Below, one piece after another: positions 37,563 through 49,900 of a stretch of DNA of 64,000 nt. The notes below the pieces were generated by a model, which saw nothing but the letters and a program-made list of their open reading frames with translations, did not search any database and was not told the DNA's origin. The stretch lies in contig NC_053045.1 of the NCBI RefSeq assembly GCF_003473485.1, positions 62,745,994-62,809,993 on the forward strand. The letters run 5' to 3'. Made by a program: the position numbers and the translations under genes. Within the stretch, counting starts at the first letter, position 1; each line of letters opens with the position of its first letter. Origin of the DNA: Medicago truncatula (taxonomy: Eukaryota > Streptophyta > Magnoliopsida > Fabales > Fabaceae).

Positions 37563-37629
37563 TTGTTAAAACTTGTAAGACTATAACTGTGAGTAGTTGA
37601 CATTGCCTCATATTATACATATAAGCAAA

Positions 37630-38100
37630 CTCACTCATTCACTATGACTTTTTTTTTCTTCCTCCAAATCGTGTAAGTCCTTTTTTTCCTAGCACCACCT
37701 AACGTAGTTCCTCTTTTCCTTCGAGCCTTGGCCTGGCCGTCTTAACAGAAGCATCAGCATCAGTAGAAGTGGAACAGTTAACGAGTTGAGAATAAGAAAC
37801 ATAATAGTTCACCTCCAACAAAGACACATCACACTTACGTCTACCACGTCTTAGTCCATATCCATATATTGGTTAACACTTGTTTTTGCCATCTTCTTCC
37901 TTCCTCTCAATCTGAACCGAAAACCCTACACTGCCGCACTCAATAGACTAGATACTGTTTTTTTCTCCCATCTCAATCGAAGAAGGGTTTCGGTTAATTT
38001 GCTGCTGCTGTTAAGCCCTAGCAGAAAAAGCCAATGTTTTTTTTTCCCTCTCTCTTCTCCTGTTATATAACTAATATTGGGCCCACATTCCTTATTTTGA
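37630..38100 (-). other. Possible relic 5' end of a minus-strand gene
   Basis: On the minus strand a TGGGCC motif (about 38077), then TGCGGCAGTGTAGGGTTT (37921-37938, identical over 18 bases to the UBP23 upstream motif), then an ATG at 37890-37892 appear in promoter order. The frame from that ATG stops after about 13 codons. A neighbouring frame stays open further (GLRRGRRKCDVSLLEVN) but lacks a start. I do not recognise the product; it is probably a dead gene start. Confidence 0.25.
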
Positions 38101-38331
38101 TAACTTGGGTTACGATTAATCACACGTCCCTCTTCCATGTAATAATAATTAATATTTGTGTAAAATTAAGAGGAATATTTGTATAATTAATATTTGATTA
38201 TATATTTTGTATAATGCATATTATGATATCAAATCTATCTGTACGGTTTAATATTATTCTTCTCAACTCTTCCTCATGTAATTTTCTCACCTCTATATAT
38301 TCTCTTATATATATACGCATACAACCGATAT

Positions 38332-38515
38332 GGTTTTTTCTAGATTACTTTTGAAGAATGGTGGGTAATTTACCCACCAACCAATGAAAATGAGCAATTT
38401 GTTGGTGGGGTCAAGATAGTTCATGTATACCACTTAAAAATATGCTTATGTGGCTAATGTGTATTGGTTGGGGTAAATTATCCATCATTCTTCCATGGAT
38501 ACCCTAGTAGTCACC
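38332..38515. mobile_element. 184-bp MITE, copy 2, inverted relative to 5311-5494
   Basis: Same length and termini (GGT..ACC) as the copy in the eIF5A pseudogene, but in reverse orientation. The flanking nonamers AACCGATAT and AAAGGATAT match at 7 of 9 positions, consistent with a decayed 9-bp target duplication. Confidence 0.85.
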
Positions 38516-41500
38516 AAAGGATATATAGCTTAGCATTGAAAAACTATTTTTTATTTGTTACTCTTTTTGTAAATTGCACCTATAAATGATTTTGATTTGT
38601 TCTCATTGCTTTAGAGATCGATATGATGTTAATAATTTTAGCATTGGTTCATGTTCATGGTTTTGATTATTACATGACAAAATTGCAAATGAATGCCATA
38701 ATATTGATGAATGCAATCACTTTACTTTCATATGTGCTTTGCGAATAATTTTATTCTTGCGTTCAACTGTATTAAGGTGTGGCGAAATGATATGGGTTGA
38801 GGCGCTAAAGCAGTTTTAAGATGGAAATACAAAATTCGATCCCTAGTGCTAACAAATTCTCCCTCCCTCAATTTGATAACCACTAACATTTTCTTATCAA
38901 AAAATTGGTAAATGTTCATACGGTCAATTGTATTAAGGTAAGAACATTAACCAACAAAAATATGTAATGATATATTTCTCCAATGTCGCAGATCGCTAAT
39001 CTAATAAATATCGGTATTGGTCTTGATGATTGAAATTACTAATGACTTGGAGATTTACTTGGAAGCTCATATGATTGATTTGAGAGTTTCCAATAGCTAT
39101 TTTAAGTTCATGTTGAATAAGATTTAAATGAAATTGTGGGATGGAAGGACAACTCTCTTTCTCGTGCAAGAAGAGTGACTCTTCCCCAATCTTCACTTAT
39201 TAATGTTATCTAGTCATCTCTTATATTTTATGGAGAAGTGGAGTCTCCAGGGTTCAAATTCCAACCCCGACATATAATATGTAATATCCTTACTAAATGA
39301 GTTAAACTTAAGAAGATTCTTTTATTCCCGTTTCTATATGTAAAGAAGCAAAGGAATTTATTTGGGGATCAAATGTGGATTAAAAGAATGTCACTTAATA
39401 TATTGAGATGAAATCTATTACTCTGGAATCTGGATGGTAAGCTTGAATTTTGAATTTGAATCGGGCTACATTGACACATCGAAACAAAATTTGGGTTAGG
39501 GTACCGAAGGATAAGTATAATTTACGAACATTTAAAAACATTTAACAATAACAACAAAGAATTGTAACGGAAAATAATTTTGGAATGAATTTATTCCTGA
39601 CAAGTATAACAAATTCTTTGTTGTGAATTTGCTTAATCAACTTTGATTTAAATATCTCTGATGGTCAATTTGGTAATAGAACAAAAACAAAGTTGAACCA
39701 TAACCAAATAACCTAGGATGATGGATGATGGAAACACTTTGTTAGCTAACACTTTGTATAACAAAATGAGTGATTTCTTTTCCTTGTATACAGTGTCAGT
39801 GAAATGACCTAGAGTTCACGTATTTGCATGATTTTAACTTATTTCAAAGCATCTTCCCCATAAAATTTGACCATATATTTTACGAGGTTTCTATCGCAAT
39901 TGTATCTGCAGAGTTTCGTATGAAAAGGATAACAATGTATACTTAGAAACTGCATTACACGTACGTGCCAACAAACATAATGATTGACACTTCTAGACAA
40001 TTGATGCTGTGACATGCTGGTGAAATGTTCAGTTATACCAACCAAAAAGTGAGATAAGATGAGATGAAGATAATGAATTAATTATGATTACCATACATAA
40101 TGTCTTTGAGTTTAAAGTAATAAATACTTATCTACCAAGTCCTATATATGTTGTGTCTATAAGAAGTTACAGAATTCTAGTGCTAATCCTAACTTATGTT
40201 AAAACCTTTTTTTGCCTCAGCCACATCCTCGTTCGTCTCCCTAATCTCAAAAGTTAAAACGGGAAAGAAGATAGAGCTAGACCATCACATAGTAGCCTCC
40301 AAACTTGTTGTCAGATATCAAACTGTATAGCAATATATGCTCTGAAATCTTATTATCAAAGGCAAGGTCCACCCGCGGTGTCATGTTCTCATCTCCCAAA
40401 TCACACCAAGGATTAAAAACATCTAAAATGCTAACTGGCTAGTTAAAGAAACATATATAGTAACCATATTTAAAATTTGTACGATCAAACTTTTGAAAAT
40501 GTTATATTTTTTGGGTTTTTTAACCTGTATCCATCCATTTTGAGATGCATATATACTTTTGAGATACTATTTAGCATAACCCTAAAATTGTTTATCCATC
40601 CATCTCAAAATGAATATCATATAGTGCACCATTTCACACATATTAAAAATACATTTTTCTAAGGACATATTAAGAAAAGATGTTAAATGAAAAAAACGAT
40701 GATTTTATTCAATTGCTCATATTATCTATTATCATATATGAATATAAAGTGAAAAATAATAACATAAGAGTGATGACATGAACTAAGAGATACAATTAAA
40801 AAATAAGCAATTAAAATCACAAAAGTTAAACTTATAATAATTTTTGGGATAAATTATTTTTGCAAATGTGATATTTATTTTGGAATGGAGGAAATAAATT
40901 TTTCGTTTTTTGCTTAAAAAAAAAAAAGTAATAGATATAATATTTTTTTGTAAGTTTCCTCCACTTTTTTTTTCCAGCAAGCTTCCTCCACTTATAATAT
41001 TCATATTTGAGACATTATTATTAAACATTTGATGCAAGCATCTCTTTTAGCCAAAATTTGAACATAATTCAGCCGAATGAATGTGGCCGTCTGACCCCCT
41101 CCTCTGTTAGAGTCAATTCATGTTGGTAATAACGGTAATATTTTGATAAACTTTTTTTTTTTTACGCAAATAATATTTTTGATAACCTTAATCTAATCAT
41201 TCTTATTATCTTGTTTACTAGTATTTGAAATATACTCTCTCCGTTTCAAAATATATGTTTAATTTTTGCAATGTACACTTATTCACTTGACTTACTTTAA
41301 TCATATTTTTTAATTAATGTATAAATACAGATATTAGTATGTAAGATGTTGATAAATATTTTTAAAATATTAAATTCATATGATGTATTTACTTGATAGT
41401 AGTTGTTTTGTACTAATAAATAATTAAATAAAAGACGTGCTCCTTGTGAAGGTTTTTGCCGTCCACGGTCCGCTACTTGGAGTTAAAGCGGTGGGTCAGG

Positions 41501-42344
41501 GTTACTCCAATCCAATGGTTGAGTAATTCAAGACAATGAAACCAAAGGAGGAAATGTTCTTTCATTTCATAATTAAATTGCACCTTTACTAGTATGGATT
41601 TTTTATTTAATTTTTTTTAGCAGAAACTGGAAATTGGAACTTATCTTAACATGAAAGGACAAAATGGAAAAGTCAAAATCTACTTGATAAACGCTGACGC
41701 ATAAACCTATCTTGTGTTTATCCATCATACATAGTAATATCTATCTTACGTTAGAGATAATCATAGTAAAAGGAAAAACACTCTTCTATGCACATTTTAA
41801 ATAAATACTTTACATTGAAAATTGTCATAATCAAACCAAGTTGTTTGGGCTCTAGTAGCAAGAAGTTTCGTTAAAGGATGTATTCGAAGAATATCAAGTT
41901 CGATTTTCAGAGGAACAACACTTGACCAGTTGCATATCTCTACACATGAACTGGATTAGTCGCTCACTTTTGATGAGTCGAAAACTGGTGCAAAAGTCAA
42001 ATATATCCGGAGAATACTTAGGTTCGATTCCTTTTTAGAATGAAATAAAATAATGAAAAATAAATGTATTGAAGAATACCGGGTTCTATTCCTTCTTAGA
42101 ATGAAATGAAATTATGAAAAAATTGGCATAATCAAATGTCAAACAAACGACAGTGCAATTTCCTTCCCCTACCTTCCTTTTTGCCTTGCAATTAGGTTGG
42201 GAAAAACTTCTTGGAATGAAATGCAAAAATGAACTAATGGACGACACTGACATGTCACAAGTCTTATGGCTTTCTTCTCTCTCACAAGGGTTACTCATCG
42301 TATCATAAAGTCTTTTCTTGTTCCAAATTTCAATTCTAGTAATT
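38516..42344. other. Long gene-free transposon-rich stretch
   Basis: No gene was found in 3.8 kb. At about 39235-39320 a degenerate B box (GGGTTCAAATTCCAAC) followed by CCGACATATAATATG looks like a SINE 3' region. At about 41235-41290 a TACTCTCTCCGTTTCAAAATA phrase is the left end of a Stowaway-type MITE without a clear right end. ORFs here are short and unsupported. Confidence 0.4.
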
Positions 42345-42482
42345 ATTCCCTCCGGTTCTATTTATAAGACACAATTTACTTTTTAGATACATTAAATAAT
42401 TTATGTATTTGGTTGCTAAATACATACATTATTCAATGTATTTAAAAGGTCAACTTTCTCTTATAAATAAGATCGGAGGAAG
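42345..42482. mobile_element. ~138-bp Stowaway-like MITE
   Basis: It begins TTCCCTCCGGTTCTATTTATAAG and closes with the inverted CTTATAAATAAGATCGGAGGAA, with TA next to each end. CTCCCTCCG-type termini and TA duplication are the mark of Stowaway/mariner MITEs. Confidence 0.75.
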
Positions 42483-43194
42483 TAATTAAGTAAATTAAAT
42501 TAATAATTTTTAATTCTCATGACGCGGTTTCTTTACGTCAAAGACCGCGCAAGAAAGCTGACTTCGTGTGAAGAACTAACTAAGGAGCCAGCTACCTTTA
42601 AATACATTCATTTCATAAATTTGTAATTTCAACCTAAACTAAAAACCTCGTTTCATCACAGCCGTTTGTTATGATATTAATTGTATGTGATTGAATGGAC
42701 CCCACGTCAATTATTTTTTTAATGACGAAAGATATAGTACATTAAATCTTGAGGCCAATCAAAATCAATGAACCCAAAAACGTGGCAAATTCTAATTTGT
42801 GGTTTTTGGTTGTAGAGGGAAGCAAAAATATTATGAATACAATTTTTAAGATTAAATTACTATATTTAATTTCTTATCTTGTGTTCTTAGCAATAATCTA
42901 TAAAAAAAATATATCATAGTTAACAAGAATAATAAGAGAAAATCACTTCTCTTTATTTCATTTATCATTTTTTCAATCTTAGAAATTGTGTATTCATAAA
43001 TTTAAAAGTTTAAAATCTTATATTTTCAATGCAACATTTATTTTTAATTCTAGTTTTAGATCCTTATTTTATATCCTTAAAATACAAGTTACCATTTTCT
43101 TTTTATAAAGTGGATAATAATAACTTGAGATTGATGCTCGAAGTTCAACTTTCACTTCTAAATAGAGAAAGTATCTTGTTAGTCGATAATAATC
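42483..43194. other. Gene-free stretch
   Basis: AT-rich. ORFs at 43029-43260 occur on both strands in low-complexity DNA. Nothing is recognised. Confidence 0.4.
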
Positions 43195-43525
43195 CATACA
43201 TATACTATGTGACATCATGGTGAAAATGTCACATGACATTGTCCAACCATAACGTGACATGTGACTTTCTCATTTTTAAATAAAACTAAAAAGCTTTGTG
43301 AAAGAGAGAAAAGAGATAAAAAAAAAATATATATGTCATATTGTGAGTGTTTAACGTCATGTGACATTTCCTTCGCAATGTCACACAAATAGGGGGTAGA
43401 ACTTGGGTGACATTGTGGTTGGTGACATTAGTGGCATTGACCAACCACAATGTCAAGTGACTTTTCTTCTTTCTCTTTAATAAGATTTTTTGTTTTTTAT
43501 ACACTTGTGACATTGTAGTTGACCA
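43195..43525. repeat. Cluster of GTGACATTGTGGTTGG inverted motifs
   Basis: The motif GTGACATTGTGGTTGG and its complement CCAACCACAATGTCA occur several times. The clearest is a hairpin at 43408-43463 with arms GACATTGTGGTTGG and CCAACCACAATGTC. Related copies lie at about 43230-43260 and 43505-43520. It lies 700-1000 bases upstream of the BTB gene and could be a small foldback element. Confidence 0.6.
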
Positions 43526-44222
43526 ATATCATCAAACATACTCTCATACGCAAGTATTATCCCACAAATGGGATGGTGTTATAAAGTTTATTTTGGTTTG
43601 GAGAGGCTTTGTCTATTTTGGTGAACTCCTAAAATTCAACTCTACTAAATTTCCTTATATAAAAAAATATACAATTTATTTTTTAAAGAAAAAACAAAAA
43701 GAATAGAAAAGAAAAACAGAGAGAGAACAAAAACAGAGTGAGTTTTAAGAGGGAGAGAAGATGATATGAAACCGAGTCAATTCTGTTTTGAATTCCAACC
43801 GCTCCACCCAATTTGATTCGTCTTTTCTTTCACCAAATCCCACGATTTCAAAAAACCCTCTTTTTTAAAGCCATAAATAATATTCCTTCAATGCAAATCC
43901 ATTTCTTGTTTTACGACAATCCCATCCTTTTAACCCTTATCTATCCTCTGATCTCATCATTCATCAATACCCATTTCCTTTTACTTCAATTTCAATCCTT
44001 CTAAAACACAATCATCGTTTTTTTCACACAAAAAATAATCATAATCTTTGTATGTTTCCCAACATTTTCGTAGAAATTACACTACTCCCCTGCTTTTAGC
44101 TTTCTCTATAGAATCAAACCAAAAATCTTGTGTTTATCAAATTAATTCATCAAATTCTTTGACTTGAACCCAATTCCCATCTGGGTTTCTGAAAAAGTTT
44201 CATAATTTGAAAGAAACAAATC
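43526..44222. other. Promoter and leader of the BTB gene
   Basis: A TATATAAAA phrase at about 43654-43663 could serve as TATA box, with a purine-rich stretch (about 43680-43765) after it and a pyrimidine/A-rich leader up to the ATG. The transcription start cannot be fixed. Confidence 0.35.
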
Positions 44223-45551
44223 ATGGGTGTTATAAACGATAGAGTAAAATTCAACGTAGGAGGCAGAGTATTTGAAACGACAGCAACAACACTTGCAAAT
44301 GCAGGAAGAAATTCTATGTTGGGTGCAATGTTAGATGAGAATTGGAATCTGTTACAAGATAATGGAAGTGAAAAATTCATCGACCGTAACGCGGATTGTT
44401 TCTCTGTTATCTTAGATCTGCTACGAACAGGTGAACTCTACATCCCACAAAATGTTCCTGAAAAGCTTCTTTACAGAGAAGCTCTGTTTTATGGTGTTCT
44501 AGATCATGTTCGTTCTGCAAAGTGGGGTCAATTTGATGGTAATAGGTTAAGATTGTCTTGTTCTGTTCAAGGACAAGCACCGGGTGATGGAACAGCAATT
44601 CGAGCCGGTCCAGATGGTGGCTGTTGTGTTGCTCATGGTTGCATGGTTCATGTTTATGATTGGATGTTAGAAGAACATTGTCCTCTTAATCTTGATTATC
44701 AAAGAGTCAACGATGTTGGTTGGGTTGACCCTAACAATATTGTTATAGGTGTAAGTGAAAGACTTGGTCGTGGTGATGGTGGAATGGGTTTGTTTAGTTC
44801 TCATAATGGTGAACTTAGGTATAAATTTCAAGTTAGTCATGAAAATCATGTTAAAAGTTATACTGCTGGTGCTTTAAGTTTTAGTTCTGATTATAAGATA
44901 TTTTCTAGTTGTAAAGGAAGGAGTAATGAATATGGTGTTGGTGTTTGGGATCAAGTTACTGGTAAACAAATTGATTTTTTTTATGAGCCTTTAGGTTGGT
45001 CACTTGGTGATGCTGATAAGCTTCAATGGTTAGAAGGTAGTAATTGTTTGTTAGTTGCTACAATGTTTCCAAGAAAAGATAATTGTTATATTAGTCTTTT
45101 GGATTTTAGAGAGAAGAAAATGGTTTGGTGTTGGTCTGATGTAGGTGCTACTTTGGCTGTGGATGAGAAAAGGGTGAGGGATGCAATTGCAATGGAGGAT
45201 AATAGTTCAATTTGTGTGGTGAATGAGTTTGAGGAATTGGGTTTCATGGATTTGAGAAGTTCTGCTGCTAACAGTGTGAGGTGGAGTTCTAGAAGTAGGT
45301 TGATGAAAGGGAAGATGCCTGAGGAACCTTGTTACCCTAAATTGGCATTGCATGGTGGACAACTTTTCTCTTCCATGAATGATTGTATCTCAGTGTTCTG
45401 TGGCCCTGAATGGGTTTTAACGTCTAGGTTAAGACGAAGCTATGGTGGGTCAATATGTGATTTTTCCATTGGAGGGGATAGGCTTTTTGCACTTCATAGT
45501 GAAGAGAATGTTTTTGATATATGGGAGACTCCTACACCACCAATTATATAG
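44223..45551 (+). CDS. BTB/POZ (KCTD-type) protein with WD-like C-terminal region
   Basis: One uninterrupted 442-aa frame. The N terminus (about residues 8-105) is a T1/KCTD-type BTB domain, recognised from VKFNVGGRVFETTATTL, FIDRNADCFSVILDLLRTG and LLYREALFYG. This fold mediates oligomerisation and often links substrates to CUL3 ubiquitin ligases. The remainder has beta-propeller-like repeats (for example GGCCVAHGCMVHVYDWMLEE, DGGMGLFSSHNGELRYKF, GVGVWDQVTGKQ) and ends DIWETPTPPII. Length and sequence match the Arabidopsis pair At2g24240 / At4g30940, also intronless. The start fits because MGVINDRVKFNVGG aligns with that family. The biological role in plants is poorly known. It converges with FAD6 on the right. 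Confidence 0.93.
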   Translation: MGVINDRVKFNVGGRVFETTATTLANAGRNSMLGAMLDENWNLLQDNGSEKFIDRNADCFSVILDLLRTGELYIPQNVPEKLLYREALFYGVLDHVRSAKWGQFDGNRLRLSCSVQGQAPGDGTAIRAGPDGGCCVAHGCMVHVYDWMLEEHCPLNLDYQRVNDVGWVDPNNIVIGVSERLGRGDGGMGLFSSHNGELRYKFQVSHENHVKSYTAGALSFSSDYKIFSSCKGRSNEYGVGVWDQVTGKQIDFFYEPLGWSLGDADKLQWLEGSNCLLVATMFPRKDNCYISLLDFREKKMVWCWSDVGATLAVDEKRVRDAIAMEDNSSICVVNEFEELGFMDLRSSAANSVRWSSRSRLMKGKMPEEPCYPKLALHGGQLFSSMNDCISVFCGPEWVLTSRLRRSYGGSICDFSIGGDRLFALHSEENVFDIWETPTPPII

Positions 45552-46964
45552 TTTAAGTTTAATTTTTCCTTAGTTTGTCATAACCAGATTGCTTCTGCAA
45601 TTTTCATTTTTCAAGATAGTGCTGAGAGTAAGACATTGTATATACGAGATTGAGTAGCTGTTAACTATGCATACATGATACGATATGATACATGTAGTTT
45701 AGTTTTATTGCTGATGTATATCTACAAAGAATACTTTTATGTGGATTGCTTATTTTACTATGAGTAGTCATATTTGAACAATCAATTGATATGATATAAC
45801 TTTTGGTGACAATCTCATTTTTCTTTCATTGGTTAAAATCAATGGAGAAAGAAAAAGGAAGAGAGAGAATAAGAGGATAATGTGAATATATGAAAGAAAA
45901 TTGTAGTTGTACATAATCAGATTTGATACATCACTTGAGATTCTAAATTTGTACCAGCCTTAAGTTATTCCCTTTTTTTCTTTTGATAAGGTCATATCCA
46001 CTTTTGTACCTCTCTTTTAACCTTTTCTTTTGCAACTAACTAACGTGGAGGTGGAGTAAATGAGATGATGTCCTTTTGCTTGCATTAGAATGGTGAAGGG
46101 AATAATGAGAAATTACTTAGCATGTGGTGGGTGGGGGTGAGTTGCAGCTTTTAGGTCACTTCACTTTTCCTATTTAATTAGTATTGCGTAAAATATACTT
46201 TGAACTCTTTAGGTTGCATTGCACCAAATCCATCAATGTTGTATAAATCCAAGGTCTCGAGTTATTACAAATGATGTTAACAGATGGTAGTCAACCAAAC
46301 CACCATCTTCTGTGCGGAAGTTCTAAATATTAATTTAATCAAACTTTTTTGTGACAAAAGTTAATTTAATCAAAATTAGATATATTATGCAGAACATCAG
46401 AATATAACAATATCGATCAATGTGGTTCTCTGTCTCTCTACAAGGAAATGTATTGTTTAGGATACTGTTCCACTTTGAAATTTGCAAACAGTTATGGTTG
46501 AATATGAGCTTTTCTTAGACCAAAAAGAAAATAAATAATAGACTTAAATGTTACTATGTCAGTAATGTATAAAAACAAAGCATAAAAAATGTCAGTACTC
46601 ATTATTAGGCATTAAGCTCAAAGTCTCAAACAACACACTCACATGATTTTATATCCGTTAGACATCTGTTTATGCATAATATAATACTCTTCCAACGTGA
46701 TCGTCCTAAGAAAAATCAGGTTCAGATTAATATAATGTCTACATTAACCTAATGAATGTCCCTCAGGGTTTGCAACTAGATAATATGATTACCATAAGAT
46801 GTAAACTTAAAGGGAGCTCCAAGTAATTTCCCCTTGTTATGTGATATGAAAAATGGAACCATATTATGCAATACTATTGAACACGTAAAAAAGAAAATGA
46901 ATGGTATACCTACCTACTCTGATACATAAAAAAATTGCATGAAAATAAGCCAACTTGGACCTAA
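45552..46964. other. Convergent intergenic region, BTB and FAD6 3' ends
   Basis: This holds the 3' untranslated regions of both genes. No gene or clear transposon terminus was recognised. Composition is AT-rich. Confidence 0.45.
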
Positions 46965-49900
46965 TTAGGCATAATCAGGCATTACTTTCTTCAAAAATCT
47001 AATTGGACGAGATTCTTTAGGAGCAACTTCATCAAAGGAGACATAATTTTGCTGCTTATCGTACACATGACACACTGTCATGATTGTCTTCATCAATCGC
47101 CAATTCCAACTAGCCTCGTTCAGATACTGTTTTTCCAAAACATAACAAAATAATCCCAATAATTAGCTAAAATTTCATCTAGAAATTTGAACCATGGAAT
47201 TAGAGTTTAGTTAGACATTGATAATGTTTTAGAGTTGATTAACTCTGTTTAAACACAAACAAATCTGCATGACTGGAATAAACAAAACTTCCAAATCTTT
47301 AATTTGGACTTATGTCGAAAAGTATGTTTTGGTGGCAAAGCAAATACTGTTTTAACATTTTCATTACTTTTCTTAATATTAAGACTGGAAAAAGTGGAAG
47401 AAAAATGGGATCCCTCATTTTTTTCATGAAGAAGCATAAAATGATATTGACATTATTGACTTTACCTTTCCCCAATTTTCTTGGATGGATTTATGGGCTG
47501 CTCGTAAATTATAGCTCGGTATTTTCGGGGATATATGGTGTGGAATATGGACATTAATATCATGGCATAGGATCTCGATCCTGTACAGAAAAGAAGTCAG
47601 AATATAGCGGTTAGTCAATATAGGCCATCAAGTTAAGAAATCATGAGAAGAAGGGGAAAAAACTAAAATTGTTAATAAATATGAGCAACACAGGGAGCGT
47701 AACATAAGGAGATACTTAAATTTAACAATTCACAGGCAAGAGATTTGCATGGACATCGGGATATTGTAAGCATTAAAACATTTCTAAGGTGATTTATAAT
47801 AGACATGATAATCAACCTGAGATACCATCCACCAATTATGGATTTGTATGTATAATGCAATACACAGGCACTTATAAAAATCTCTTTCACTTGAAATATC
47901 AACTACAATATGCCACCGTAGATAGTAAACACTCTCGACTATCCATTTTCTCTGATCATATTTTAAGTACTTTGCTTGTCCTATTTCCTTAATACGGTGC
48001 AAATGCAAAGAATATGTAGAGCCAAGTCGATAAATTATTCAGTATTCACAGAATAAAATAACACTCATTTCAAAAGAGCAATGAAAGAAAAAAAAATCAA
48101 CAGTAGCGAACTTATTTAGCATATACCACATCCATGCGTCTTATTAATGACAAGAAAAACATAAATTAGAATACAACAAGCAGAAAAAAATACATTACCA
48201 TTGAGGGTAAGCACAATGAACGGTTCCATTAAGCTGTGCTTGTGCAGCATTCCATTCTTCTGAGTTTTTGAATGGTATGTGTGGTGCAGTATGATGCACC
48301 ATGGTGAAAGTGCTCATCTATGATTGAAAGCAAAAGGATACCTCTTAGATATATGGCCCACAGTATTAATTACATCATGAAAATTCATATTCAAACACAG
48401 TCTAAATATTTGGGGGGGGGGGATAAATAACCTACTAAAGCAAAGAAATACCTCTAGAAAGTTAAAAAAAAAGAAAAGAATAAAGAAAGCATGATAACGT
48501 ATTTTTCAGGTACAACCTAAGGTCTAACTTAACCTGATAACATATTTAGAGGCTTACATTACATGAATGCTTTCAAATTGGCCAAGACACTTTATTTTAC
48601 ACTAGTATCTCCTTTCATAAAATCATTATATTTTGTAAAAAGAAACATAATGTTATATTTATCTATAACTAATAAATTGTGCAGTGCTGTAGAAAATTCA
48701 CCAACAGAGCGAAAATATGAAGTCAATATATTTAAATGACAAAAATTATCATTTAAAAGATAGAAAGCATCATAGGTTTGTAAGTTGAACTTGTACAATA
48801 AGTTTCACCTATTATTAAACCACTGTAAAAAAAATCAATGAAGATAGGTAAATTGATTTTATGATCTTGCTATTTTTTGAATACTCTGATTCATTTGCCT
48901 TGAGTTGTTTAATACTTGAATGTACTGTATACTCATCCATTTTTATCTTTAAAATGAATCTTCACTACTTTGAATATGCTTCAAACTTTCTTTCAATTTT
49001 CTCTTTTTACTTATTAATATCTCGTACATTTAGACTTAAACTCATTTCTAATTAATAAAATAAACCATTGAATGCATTTATAGCGGCTATAGGGGATTAT
49101 AGTGAACATGACCTATAGGATATCTTGCACTATAGAAAAAGATAATAGGATACTGCCTTCGGGTGGGTTGGACATGTTAGGAGAATACTCATAGGAGCAA
49201 CAATAAAGAGGGCTGACCAGATGGAGAATAGTGCAACACCTATAGGTAGAGAGAGACCAAGAAAAACTATAGACCAGACTATTAAGAGATATTTAGAGGT
49301 AAATGGTACATCTTTTAACCTACTATAAGATATGGAATCACAGTGTTGTCTGATCTACGTATCTAACCTCACCTTGCGTGCTAAAGCATGGTTGTTCTTC
49401 AACAAATTTAGTGACTTAAGGGCAATTTTTTACTTTTATAAAAATAAACTGCGTGTAATATAGTGGAAAATTTAAAATTAGAACCATCGTTTGTAGGGAA
49501 TCAGGGCCCCTGCTGAACTCCCCCATCTTGCCCTAAATTTTCCGGCAGCATACAACGCATGCAACTAGGGATAGTTTTATATTGTTCCATTCTTTTAATA
49601 TAAGATTGTGAGTGGGCACTATATATACATTAAAGCTCGGTAATAGTCGCTAACCAATTCTACTTCAATACATAAATCAAAGTTCAATCCAGTGACTGAT
49701 TATTGGCTTCCTCTCTATCTAGGCTAAACAGTAATTAAGATCCATCCAAACAAAAGAAATAAAAACAAAAAAGACATGGTGATAAACAAAATATTAATTT
49801 ACAAGACAAGTGAAATTACCCAGAAGTGATAGCCCAACCATGGCATCAACCAGAATTTTATCCATCCCATGATTCCAGTCTTGTAAATAATTAATGGCCA

